Made by a program: the position numbers and the translations under genes
Assembly: GCA_035581425.1 (NCBI GenBank)
Contig: DATJVP010000164.1
Span: 1-48,277, forward strand
DNA: 48,277 nucleotides
Source of the DNA: DASZHJ01 sp035581425
Lineage (GTDB): Bacteria > Pseudomonadota > Alphaproteobacteria > ATCC43930 > CGMCC-115725
Reading direction: 5' to 3'
Shown here: one piece after another, positions 33,971 through 41,415 of the stretch
How positions within the stretch are numbered: position 1 is the first letter of the stretch
Layout of the letters: each line of letters starts with the position of its first letter
The notes under the pieces: generated by a model
Seen by the model: only the letters and a program-made list of their open reading frames with translations
Told to the model about the DNA's origin: nothing
The model's database searches: none

Positions 33971-35497
33971 TCAGACCTCCGATGGCGCGGCCGGCCCGCG
34001 CCGGATCACGCGGAGCATCAGCATCACGTCGATGACCGCGAGCGTGCTGTAGAAGACGACGAAGCCGACGAGGGAGCCGATCACGGCGCCTTTCGAGACC
34101 GACGAGACGCCGAGATCGGTGGGGAGAACGCCTTCCACGACCCAGGGCTGGCGTCCGTATTCTGCGACGATCCAGCCGAGCTCGGCCGCAATCCAAGGCA
34201 AGGGCAGGCTCAGGAGAGCGATGCGCAGGAACCAGCGCGTATCGAGCCGACGCGCCGAAGCCATGTAGAAGGCGAGCGCAAAGAGCACGATGAAATAGAA
34301 CCCGAGCCCCGCCATGAAGCGGAAGCTCCAGAACAGCACGGGGACGTCCGGAATAAGGTCGTTGGCGGCACGCCGGATCGCCGCCTCGTCTGCATCGACG
34401 ACCCGCGGCGTGTAGCGCTTGAGCAGGAGCGCGTAGCCGAGGTCGCGGACATGCGCGTCGAAGACCGTCCGCGCCGCGGCGTCGCCGGGGGTTCCGCGCA
34501 GGGTCTCTAATGCTCGGTAGGCGAGGATGCCGCTCTGGATTCGCGTTACCCCCTGGCTCACGAGATCCTCGATCCCTTCGACGGGCCGGTCGAGAGAGCG
34601 CGTCGCGATGAGCCCGAGGAGCCAGGGTATCTCGATCTTGTAATGCGTTGCATGGTCGGCGGTGTCGGGAAGACCGAATAGCGTGAAGCTCGCGGGCGGC
34701 GTTTGCGTCTCCCACATCGCCTCGATCGCGGCGATCTTCATTTTCTGGTCGAGGGTCGCGGTATAGCCGCTCTCGTCGCCGAGCACGACGACCGAGAGTG
34801 CCGAGGCGAGGCCGAAGCTCGCGGCCACCGTCATCGAGCGTCGCGCCATCTGCACGTGCCAACCCCGGAGCATGTAGAAGGCGCTCACCGCCAGAACGAA
34901 GACCGAACCCGTGACATACCCCGCGCTCACGGTGTGAACGAACTTCGCCTGCGCCACCGGATTGAAGAGCAGCGCCTCGAAGGAGGTGAGCTCCATGCGC
35001 ATGGTCTGCACGTTGAACTGCGCGCCCACGGGATTCTGCATCCAGCCATTGGCGATCAGGATCCAGAGTGCGGAGAGGTTGGCGCCGATCCCCGTAAGCC
35101 AGGTGACCGCGAGGTGCGCCGGCTTCGAGAGCCGGTCCCAACCGAAGAAGAAGATGCCGACGAAGGTCGCTTCGAGGAAGAAAGCCATCAGCCCCTCGAT
35201 CGCGAGCGGCGCGCCGAAGATGTCGCCGACGTAGTGCGAGTAGTAGGCCCAGTTGGTACCGAACTGGAACTCCATCGTGATCCCGGTGGCGACGCCCATG
35301 GCGAAGTTGATGCCGAAGAGCGTGCCCCAGAACTTCGTCATGGCCTTCCAGATCTTGCGCCCGGTCATGACGTAGACGCTCTCCATCACCGCGAGCAGCA
35401 GCGAGAGGCCGAGTGTCAGCGGCACGAAGAGGAAGTGATAGAGCGCGGTCAGCGCGAATTGAAGCCGCGACAGCTCGACGACGCCGGGGTCGATCAT
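33971..35497 (-). CDS. cydA: Cytochrome bd ubiquinol oxidase subunit I
   Basis: A 508-residue subunit carrying hemes b558, b595 and d. Axial ligand candidates H21 (ALYHFLFVPL), H188 (FVHTVSAGYVTG) and M395 (FRFMAGLGF) correspond to H19, H186 and M393 of E. coli, and E101 and E109 (IEGLMAFFLEATF) to E99 and E107. The periplasmic Q-loop, about residues 260-375, is of the long type. ATG 35497 follows GGGAGG at 7 nt. It overlaps the stop codon of the upstream CydP-like gene (ATGA). No cydDC assembly genes are in the window. Confidence 0.97.
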   Translation of the reverse strand: MIDPGVVELSRLQFALTALYHFLFVPLTLGLSLLLAVMESVYVMTGRKIWKAMTKFWGTLFGINFAMGVATGITMEFQFGTNWAYYSHYVGDIFGAPLAIEGLMAFFLEATFVGIFFFGWDRLSKPAHLAVTWLTGIGANLSALWILIANGWMQNPVGAQFNVQTMRMELTSFEALLFNPVAQAKFVHTVSAGYVTGSVFVLAVSAFYMLRGWHVQMARRSMTVAASFGLASALSVVVLGDESGYTATLDQKMKIAAIEAMWETQTPPASFTLFGLPDTADHATHYKIEIPWLLGLIATRSLDRPVEGIEDLVSQGVTRIQSGILAYRALETLRGTPGDAAARTVFDAHVRDLGYALLLKRYTPRVVDADEAAIRRAANDLIPDVPVLFWSFRFMAGLGFYFIVLFALAFYMASARRLDTRWFLRIALLSLPLPWIAAELGWIVAEYGRQPWVVEGVLPTDLGVSSVSKGAVIGSLVGFVVFYSTLAVIDVMLMLRVIRRGPAAPSEV

Positions 35498-35675
35498 CGT
35501 GGTGCCTCCCCAGGTGCAAGGAGATGTCGCGCGGTCGCCGCATCGTCTATCGCGGGCCGCCGATCTCCACTGAAAAATGCAAGGTAAAGCGCGATCAGGA
35601 GCGCGAATTTGAGTAGAAGGGCGAAAGTGATATCGCGCCCTAGGGAACGTCCGTTCCCGCTGTCATGGCCCTCAT
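35494..35675 (-). CDS. cydP: CydP-like small subunit gene with apparent -1 frameshift near its start
   Basis: The last 49 codons encode LGRDITFALLLKFALLIALY, then LAFFSGDRRP, IDDAATARHLLAP, matching the CydP small subunit found upstream of cydA (FFS..R..D....A.HLL pattern; recalled). The stop TGA overlaps the cydA ATG by 4 bp, supporting a real gene. No in-frame ATG, GTG or TTG precedes the helix. An ATG at 35666 (or 35675) in the -1 related frame gives MTAGTDVP and hits TAG at 35643-35641; adding one C to GTTCCCTAGGG would join the frames as VPLGRDI. A real frameshift, programmed slippage or a homopolymer sequencing error are all possible. The junction lies inside GGGAACGTCCGTTCCC (35643-35658), a perfect 7-bp inverted repeat. 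Confidence 0.6.
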
Positions 35676-35933
35676 GCCGCGACTGTCCCGTTCGGCCTTC
35701 GACAGAGTGTAAGGGTCTCGCCGCGCTGACCGGCGCGCGCGGGAAGCGCGTGGATGGTCGGGACAAGCCCGGCCCTGACGTTGATGTCAGAGGTGGTCGC
35801 AAATGAAGGACCCCCAGCGTATCCGCACATAAGTACCGCGAGACGAGAGGCGCGCCAAGGGTCGGCATCGTCGCGCCTCCTATGGATCAATTGACCCCTG
35901 CATGCGCGTCACCTCACACTTCGACTCTCTCCG
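35676..35933. repeat. Dispersed intergenic repeat upstream of the cyd operon
   Basis: The core, about 35749-35808, contains GTGGATGGTCGGGACAAGCC and translates on the plus strand as VDGRDKPGPDVDVRGGR, and on the minus strand as GLVPTIHALPARAG. Both readings are hallmarks of a palindromic intergenic repeat common in alphaproteobacterial genomes (recalled). The inner palindrome CGGGACAAGCCCG is visible. The remaining bases up to the MFS gene show no gene; GGATCAATTGACC at 35884 is a small palindrome without assigned role. Confidence 0.6.
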
Positions 35934-37088
35934 ATGCTTGCCCTCCTCGCCACCCTAGCGATCCAAGCGCTTGCCTCGATGGCCGTGCTCACGCCGCCGG
36001 TGCTGGCGGGGCTCGCGGCACCCGCAATCGGCGTGACGAGCGAGCGCGTCGGCATCTTCACCGCGATCGTCTATGTCGGGGCGATCGTTTCCTCCGCGGG
36101 AAGCGGCAGCCTTCTCGCTCGCACGGGTCCGCTGCGCATCAGCCAGTGGTGCCTCATCGCTTGCGCCATCGGACTCACAGCCGCGGCGAGCGGAGAATTC
36201 GCGCTCGTCATCTTCGGTGCCTTCGCCATGGGACTCGGCTACGGAGCTGTGACCCCTGCGAGCTCACACATTCTGATCCGCCAGACGCCGCCCCATCGTC
36301 GCGCCTTCATGTTCTCGCTGAAGCAGACCGGTGTTCCCGTCGGCGGGGTGCTCGCGGGCTCGGTCGTTGCGCCGCTTGGGCTGGCCTTGGGCTGGCAGGG
36401 TTCGGCGCTCACGGTGGCCATAGCCTGCGTCCTCGTCGCTTTCGCAGTCGAGCCGCTCCGTCCGCGATTCGACCGCGGGGAGGAGAAAGCGGCGTCTGCC
36501 GCCGCGGGTCTCCTGGCGGGGATTCGGCTCGTGCTCGGCATGCCCTCGCTTCGGCGGCTCGCGCTCTCCTCGATGAGCTTCTCCGCGACGCAGCTCTCTT
36601 TCGCGACCTTCCTCGTGACCTTCTTGACTGAACGCGCGCAACTCTCGCTCGTCACGGCGGGCGCCGTCATGGCAGTGGCGCAAGGCGGCGGCATCTTGGG
36701 CCGCATCGTTCTCGGCTGGATCGCCGACCGGTTGCTGCCGCCGCGGCGGCTCCTCGGGGTTCTCGGCGTCAGCATGGCCGGTGCGGCGATCGCCACCGGC
36801 CTCATCACCGCGAGCTGGCCGCTTGCGGCCGTCTTCGCGGTAACGGCGATACTGGGCGCGACCGGCGTCAGCTGGAACGGCGTCTACCTCGCGGAGATCG
36901 CGGCGCTTGCGCCCGCGGGGATGGCGGGGGCCGCGACCGGCGGCGCGCTCTCCATCACCTTTCTCGGGATCGTGCTGGGGCCCGCGCTCTTCAGCGCGGT
37001 CGTGAGCCTCAGCGGCAGCTACGCGCTCGCCTTCGCGATCGTTGCGGGCACGGCCTTCGCGGGCGGCGTCGGCGCCTGGCGCGCCTAG
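35934..37088 (+). CDS. MFS transporter
   Basis: A 384-residue membrane protein with about twelve helices. SGSLLARTGPLRISQ corresponds to the TM2-TM3 motif A loop, and LGYGAVTPASSHILIRQTPPHRRAFMFSLKQTGVPVGGVLAG contains the motif C-like antiporter segment (GVPVGGVLAG). GIVLGWIADRLLPPRRLL-like sequence (residues about 260-280) is the repeat of motif A in the second half. It is a stand-alone exporter or importer with unknown substrate. No strong ribosome binding site is seen before ATG 35934. The 3' end overlaps the convergent GNAT gene by 4 bp. Confidence 0.87.
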   Translation: MLALLATLAIQALASMAVLTPPVLAGLAAPAIGVTSERVGIFTAIVYVGAIVSSAGSGSLLARTGPLRISQWCLIACAIGLTAAASGEFALVIFGAFAMGLGYGAVTPASSHILIRQTPPHRRAFMFSLKQTGVPVGGVLAGSVVAPLGLALGWQGSALTVAIACVLVAFAVEPLRPRFDRGEEKAASAAAGLLAGIRLVLGMPSLRRLALSSMSFSATQLSFATFLVTFLTERAQLSLVTAGAVMAVAQGGGILGRIVLGWIADRLLPPRRLLGVLGVSMAGAAIATGLITASWPLAAVFAVTAILGATGVSWNGVYLAEIAALAPAGMAGAATGGALSITFLGIVLGPALFSAVVSLSGSYALAFAIVAGTAFAGGVGAWRA

Positions 37089-37360
37089 ACGAGGAGATCC
37101 CGGTAGTCCGCGTGTTTGGCGATGAAGGCAGCGACGAAGGGGCATTTCGCTACCACCTTGAGCCCTCGTGCACGGACCTGGTCGAGAGCGGCCTTCATGA
37201 GCCGCGAGGCGACACCGCGTCCTTCGAGCTCTGGCGGCACCACCGTGTGGACGAAAGTGATGACCCCCGGGGCGAGCGTATATTCCGAGAGGGCCATGTG
37301 ACCGTCGAGCTCGAGTTCGAAGCGGTGGCGAGTGGGGTTGTCTAGAACGGCCTCGGTCAC
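37085..37360 (-). CDS. Small GNAT-type N-acetyltransferase (YidJ/Acetyltransf_CG-like)
   Basis: A 91-residue protein of the short GNAT group. VVPPELEGRGVASRLMKAALDQVRARGLKVVAKCPFVAAFIAKH contains the acetyl-CoA pyrophosphate loop (EGRGVASRL) and the conserved CPFVAAFI segment with its cysteine, typical of GCN5-related proteins of the YjdJ/Acetyltransf_CG type. Substrate unknown. The start is GTG 37360 (VTEAVLDNPTRHRFEL); no clear Shine-Dalgarno. It is convergent with the MFS gene. The 122-bp gap to the cold-shock gene holds an imperfect inverted repeat (GCGGAGGATGCG near 37392 and CGCATCCTCGGC near 37452). Confidence 0.88.
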   Translation of the reverse strand: MTEAVLDNPTRHRFELELDGHMALSEYTLAPGVITFVHTVVPPELEGRGVASRLMKAALDQVRARGLKVVAKCPFVAAFIAKHADYRDLLV

Positions 37361-37482
37361 GGAGGTGGCCTGAAGAAGGAAAAACTCAGCGCGGAGGATG
37401 CGTAGAGGTCGCGGAGAACCTCGATGAATCCTCGATCATCTGCGCCCTCAGCGCATCCTCGGCGTCCTCTGCGCGAGGACTT

Positions 37483-38010
37483 CTATATCAGCTTTACCGA
37501 TGACGCCTCGCGGCCGCGCGGGGCTTCCGAGACGGTCATGCGCACCGCTTGTCCCGGGGCGAGCATCTCGATCCCGGAGCGGCGGAGCGCGGTCACGTGG
37601 ACGAAGATGTCCTTGCCGCCGTCGTTCGCCACGACGAAGCCGAAGCCGCGCGCGGGGTCGTACCATTTCACGACGCCATCGAGCGACTCACCGGGACCGC
37701 GGGATTCGCCGCCGCGGTCGCGGGGGTGTCCACGGCTCGGCTGCGCCGTCGAGGCGTCGATGTTCAGCACCGCCACCGCCGCCCGCCCCTTGGCACCTTG
37801 CGCGCAGTCGAAGGTGACGGTCGCTCCCTCCGGGGCCTGTGTGAAGCCCGATCGCTCCAGCACGGCCAATGGCAGGAAAACATCGCCGCCTCCATCGGAG
37901 GCGATGATGAACCCGAACCCCTTATTTCGATTGAACCACTTGATCGTGCCGGTAAGCCGCGTGGTTTCCCCAGGCGGCATCTCGCCTCCGGACGGGCGGA
38001 AATCGGTCAT
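37483..38010 (-). CDS. Protein with two cold-shock domains
   Basis: A 175-residue nucleic-acid-binding protein. Domain 1 (about 18-88) has GTIKWFNRNKGFGFI with the RNP1 motif KGFGFI and VFLPLAVLERSG; domain 2 (about 110-174) has GVVKWYDPARGFGFVV and DIFVHVTALRRSG, the latter closer to a classical RNP2 (VFVH). A Gly/Arg/Ser linker joins them. Double cold-shock proteins are typical of alphaproteobacteria and act as RNA chaperones or in stationary-phase adaptation. The 162-bp region before the start is unusually rich in short perfect hairpins (38048-38085), suggesting leader-mediated control. ATG 38010 lies after GGTGGTGCTGG. Confidence 0.92.
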   Translation of the reverse strand: MTDFRPSGGEMPPGETTRLTGTIKWFNRNKGFGFIIASDGGGDVFLPLAVLERSGFTQAPEGATVTFDCAQGAKGRAAVAVLNIDASTAQPSRGHPRDRGGESRGPGESLDGVVKWYDPARGFGFVVANDGGKDIFVHVTALRRSGIEMLAPGQAVRMTVSEAPRGREASSVKLI

Positions 38011-38047
38011 GCCAGCACCACCGCGACAGTTCCCCCGCCCTCCCCCA

Positions 38048-38085
38048 GGGCGCTACGCCCGGCACCTGCCGGGGGGCGTTAGCCC
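38048..38085 (-). promoter_or_regulatory. Hairpin-rich leader of the cold-shock gene
   Basis: Three adjacent perfect stems: GGGCG-CTA-CGCCC (38048-38060), CCGGCA-CC-TGCCGG (38059-38072) and GGGC-GTTA-GCCC (38074-38085). The first two share two bases, so they compete. In the minus-strand transcript they sit 38 to 75 nt upstream of the start. Cold-shock mRNAs often have temperature-responsive leaders (established), so this is a candidate. Alternatively it is a REP-type repeat. Confidence 0.45.
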
Positions 38086-38172
38086 GGCCGGCACCACCCT
38101 ATGTCTTACGTTTGAAATGATCCGGGGGCAAGGGCAGAGCGACTCGTCAGAAATCCTGCGCTTGCGAAGGTT

Positions 38173-38931
38173 TCAGCCCGCGAGCTTGGCGGCGTGCAGG
38201 AAATAGTTAACCTCGAGGTCGTGGCCGAGACGCCAGCGCCGCGCCAGTAAATCGTAGCTCGCGCCCGTCAGATCCTGCAGCACGAGCCCTTGCCCGCGGA
38301 GCGCCGCCGCGAATTCCGAAGGCCGCATGAAACGGTCCCAGCGATGCGTGCCCGGCGGAAGCCAGCGCAGCACGTACTCGGCGCCCACGATACCCAGCAG
38401 GAAGCTCTTGGGCGTGCGGTTGAGGGTGGAGCCGATGAAGGCGCCGCCGGGACGCACCAGCCGCGCCGCCGCCGCAAGGAAGAGGCTGGGGTCGGCGACG
38501 TGCTCCACCACCTCGAGGGCGAGAACCGCGTCGTAGCTCTCACCGGCCTCCGCGAGATCCTCTGCCGCGGCCTCGCGATAGTCGATCGCGAGATCGGACT
38601 CTGCCGCATGGCGCTCCGCCACCGCGAGGTTCGTCGGCGCGGCATCGATGCCGGTGACCTTGAATCCGAGCCGCGCCATCGGCTCCGACACCAGCCCGCC
38701 GCCGCAGCCGATGTCGAGGAGGCTCAGCCCCGTGAAGGGCGAGAGGCTTCTGGTGTCGCGGCCGAAATGGAGGGCAAGACGATCGCGCAGATAGCCGAGC
38801 CGCAGCGGATTGAGCCGGTGGAGCGGGGCCATCGGCCCGCTCGGGTCCCACCAGCGCCGGGCGAGCGCGTCGAAGCGCGCGACCTCTGCGCTGTCGACGC
38901 TGCCCGCTGCACTCCCGGCGGGGTTCGCCAT
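38173..38931 (-). CDS. ubiG: Ubiquinone biosynthesis O-methyltransferase
   Basis: A 252-residue SAM-dependent methyltransferase that carries out the two O-methylations of the ubiquinone ring at the membrane. DAEVARFDALARRWWDPSGPMAPLHRLNPLRL-like N-terminus (about 14-45) is diagnostic of UbiG. Motif I is LLDIGCGGGLVSEPMARLG, motif II is AVLALEVVEHV, and FLHAAKLAG ends the protein. ATG 38931 has AAGGGA 9 nt upstream; ATG 38961 is a less likely extension. It is divergent from lysC with 152 bp between, an arrangement conserved in many alphaproteobacteria (recalled). Confidence 0.95.
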   Translation of the reverse strand: MANPAGSAAGSVDSAEVARFDALARRWWDPSGPMAPLHRLNPLRLGYLRDRLALHFGRDTRSLSPFTGLSLLDIGCGGGLVSEPMARLGFKVTGIDAAPTNLAVAERHAAESDLAIDYREAAAEDLAEAGESYDAVLALEVVEHVADPSLFLAAAARLVRPGGAFIGSTLNRTPKSFLLGIVGAEYVLRWLPPGTHRWDRFMRPSEFAAALRGQGLVLQDLTGASYDLLARRWRLGHDLEVNYFLHAAKLAG

Positions 38932-39083
38932 GGCCCGATTTCCCTTGCTTTTCCGAGGCATCGAGGCGTTTTGGCCGTGCTTGCCTCGCGCCAGTCCGCA
39001 AGAGTATGTATACGCGCCCCCGCGCGAGGGCAACCCCGGCTCCAGGTCGGCTCTCGCACTTCCCTTTTCGGACGCGATCCCCG

Positions 39084-40304
39084 ATGGCGCGCATCGTGCA
39101 GAAATTTGGCGGCACTTCCGTGGCCGACATGGCGCGCATCAGGGCCGTGGCGGAGCGCGTCAAGCGCGAGACCGATAAGGGCAACGAAGTCGCCGTCGTC
39201 GTCTCCGCCATGGCGGGCGTCACCAACCAGCTCGTCGCTTGGACGAGCGAGGCCTGCCCCATGCACGACGCCCGCGAATACGACACGGTCGTCGCCTCGG
39301 GCGAGCAGGTGACGGCGGGCCTTCTCGCGCTCGCGCTCCAGAACCTTGGCGTCAACGCGCGCTCCTGGCTCGGTTGGCAGATCCCGCTGCGCACCGACGG
39401 CGTCCATGGCAAGGCTCGCATCGACGCGATCGCGACCGACGATTTGATTCGCCGCATGCGCGACGGCCAAGTTGCGGTCGTCGCGGGCTTCCAGGGGATC
39501 GGCCCCGATCACCGCATAACGACACTCGGGCGCGGCGGCTCCGACACCTCGGCGGTGGCGCTCGCGGCCGCGCTCGGCGCCGACCGCTGCGACATCTTCA
39601 CGGACGTCGACGGCGTCTACACCAGCGATCCCCGCATCGTTGCGAAGGCCAGGAAGCTCGATAGAATTACCTATGAGGAGATGCTCGAGCTCGCCTCGCA
39701 GGGGGCCAAGGTCCTGCAGACACGCTCGGTCGAGCTGGCGATGAATCACCGCGTCCGCGTGCAGGTGCTTTCGAGCTTCGCGGACGCCCCCGGAACCCTG
39801 GTAGTCGACGAGGACGAGATCGTGGAAAAGCGAGTGGTGAGCGGCATCGCATACAACCGCGACGAGGCGAAGATCACGCTTCTCAAGGTCGCGGACCGAC
39901 CGGGAGTGGCGGCAGCGATCTTCGGGCCGCTCGCGGACAATGCCATCAACGTCGACATGATCGTCCAGAACGTCTCCGAGGATGGCCGTTTCACCGACCT
40001 CACTTTCACCGTCGGCAAGGCCGACCTCGATCGCGCCGTGAAGGTGCTCGAGGGGAAGCGCGCGGAGCTCGGCTTCGCCGCGCTCAAGCCCGACAAAAAC
40101 GTGGTCAAGATCTCCGTGATCGGCGTCGGCATGCGCAGCCACGCCGGCGTCGCCAAGGAAATGTTCCGCGCGCTTGCGGAGAAGGGTATCAACATCCAGG
40201 TGATCTCGACCTCCGAGATCAAGGTGAGCGTGCTCGTCGCCGAGGAATACACGGAGCTTGCGGTTCGCGCCCTCCACACCGCCTACGGCCTCGACGCCGA
40301 CTGA
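39084..40304 (+). CDS. lysC: Aspartate kinase
   Basis: Phosphorylates aspartate, the first step to lysine, threonine, methionine and diaminopimelate. The 406 residues start with MARIVQKFGGTSVADMARI (KFGGTSV catalytic motif), continue with the kinase domain (TLGRGGSDTSAVALAAAL; DIFTDVDGVYTSDPR) and end with two ACT domains (about 265-400; ITLLKVADRPGVAAAIF, ISVIGVGMRSHAGV) for feedback control by end-product amino acids. Length is normal. No ribosome binding site is obvious before ATG 39084. It is first in a tight operon with the next two genes (4-nt gap, then overlap). Confidence 0.97.
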   Translation: MARIVQKFGGTSVADMARIRAVAERVKRETDKGNEVAVVVSAMAGVTNQLVAWTSEACPMHDAREYDTVVASGEQVTAGLLALALQNLGVNARSWLGWQIPLRTDGVHGKARIDAIATDDLIRRMRDGQVAVVAGFQGIGPDHRITTLGRGGSDTSAVALAAALGADRCDIFTDVDGVYTSDPRIVAKARKLDRITYEEMLELASQGAKVLQTRSVELAMNHRVRVQVLSSFADAPGTLVVDEDEIVEKRVVSGIAYNRDEAKITLLKVADRPGVAAAIFGPLADNAINVDMIVQNVSEDGRFTDLTFTVGKADLDRAVKVLEGKRAELGFAALKPDKNVVKISVIGVGMRSHAGVAKEMFRALAEKGINIQVISTSEIKVSVLVAEEYTELAVRALHTAYGLDAD

Positions 40305-40308
40305 GACC

Positions 40309-41415
40309 ATGACGCCCGCGGTCGAACGCCCGGCGATCCCCGAGACCGACGGCAAGGCGCGCCTCGTCGCTAGGCGCCGGCTCGATATGCTCTGGCGTCG
40401 CGGGCGCGAGTTCCTTGGCACGGAACTTGCGATCATGGGCGGTGCCATGACCTGGGTCTCCGAGCGTCATCTGGTGGCCGCGATTTCCGATGGCGGCGGC
40501 TTCGGCGTCATTGCCTGCGGCTCCATGAACCCGGAGCAGCTCGATCAGGAAATCGTGGGCACGCTCGCGCTCACGACGAGACCGTTCGGGGTCAATCTCA
40601 TCACGCTCCACCCGCAGCTGATGGAGCTCATAGACGTCTGTCTGCGCCGGCGCGTCGGGCACGTCGTCCTCGCGGGCGCGCTGCCGAGCGCCGCTGCGGT
40701 GGCGCGGATCAAGGCGGGTGGGGCACGGCTGCTCTGCTTCGCTCCAGCGCTCAGCATCGCGAAAAAGCTCGTGCGTATGGGGGCGGATGCGATCGTGATC
40801 GAGGGCATGGAGGCGGGCGGCCACATCGGGCCGGTCTCGACCGGGGTCCTCGCGCAGGAGATATTGCCGCATCTCCGCGAAGTCCCGGTCTTCGTCGCCG
40901 GCGGAATCGGACGCGGCGAGGCCATCGTTTCCTATCTCGAGATGGGTGCCGCGGGCGTGCAGCTCGGGACGCGCTTCGTCTGCGCACACGAATCGATCGC
41001 GCATCCCCGCTTCAAGCTGGCCTTCATCCGCGCGGGCGCGCGCGACGCCGTCCCTTCGGTGCAGCTCGACCCGCGCTTTCCCGTGATCCCAGTCCGCGCG
41101 CTCGCGAATCAGGGAACCCAGCGCTTCCTCGAGACGCAACGCCAGCTGATCGAGCGTTTCACCCGGGGCGAGCTCAATCAAAAGGAAGCGCAGCTCGAGA
41201 TCGAGCATTTCTGGGCTGGGGCGCTGCGGCGCGCCGTGATCGACGGCGACGTCGAGACGGGCTCGGTGATGGCCGGGCAGAGTGTGGGGATGGTGAGCCG
41301 GGAGCAATCGACGCGGGAGATCCTCGAGGAGCTCGTGGACCAAGCGGTCGATGCGCTCCTGTCGCGCGGTACCGCGCCCGTCCCTGAAGGAGAGCGAGTC
41401 AGGGCGGAGGGGTGA
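40309..41415 (+). CDS. Nitronate monooxygenase-like FMN enzyme
   Basis: A 368-residue TIM-barrel flavoprotein of the nitronate monooxygenase/FabK superfamily. ELAIMGGAMTWVSERHLVAAISDGGGFGVIACG is the N-terminal FMN-binding beginning, IEGMEAGGHIGP contains the conserved His/Gly segment, and VFVAGGIGRGEAIVSYLEMGAAGVQLGTRFV is the phosphate-binding half. The family oxidises alkyl nitronates or acts as enoyl-ACP reductase; the reaction here is uncertain. It lies 4 nt after lysC and overlaps the ptsP start (TGATG). No lysine-pathway role is known, so its place in the operon is unexplained. Confidence 0.85.
   Translation: MTPAVERPAIPETDGKARLVARRRLDMLWRRGREFLGTELAIMGGAMTWVSERHLVAAISDGGGFGVIACGSMNPEQLDQEIVGTLALTTRPFGVNLITLHPQLMELIDVCLRRRVGHVVLAGALPSAAAVARIKAGGARLLCFAPALSIAKKLVRMGADAIVIEGMEAGGHIGPVSTGVLAQEILPHLREVPVFVAGGIGRGEAIVSYLEMGAAGVQLGTRFVCAHESIAHPRFKLAFIRAGARDAVPSVQLDPRFPVIPVRALANQGTQRFLETQRQLIERFTRGELNQKEAQLEIEHFWAGALRRAVIDGDVETGSVMAGQSVGMVSREQSTREILEELVDQAVDALLSRGTAPVPEGERVRAEG

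Noticed and set aside
37389..37465. Imperfect inverted repeat between the GNAT and cold-shock genes as a terminator
   Set aside because: Loop of about 48 nt and no U-run on either strand; probably a degenerate repeat.
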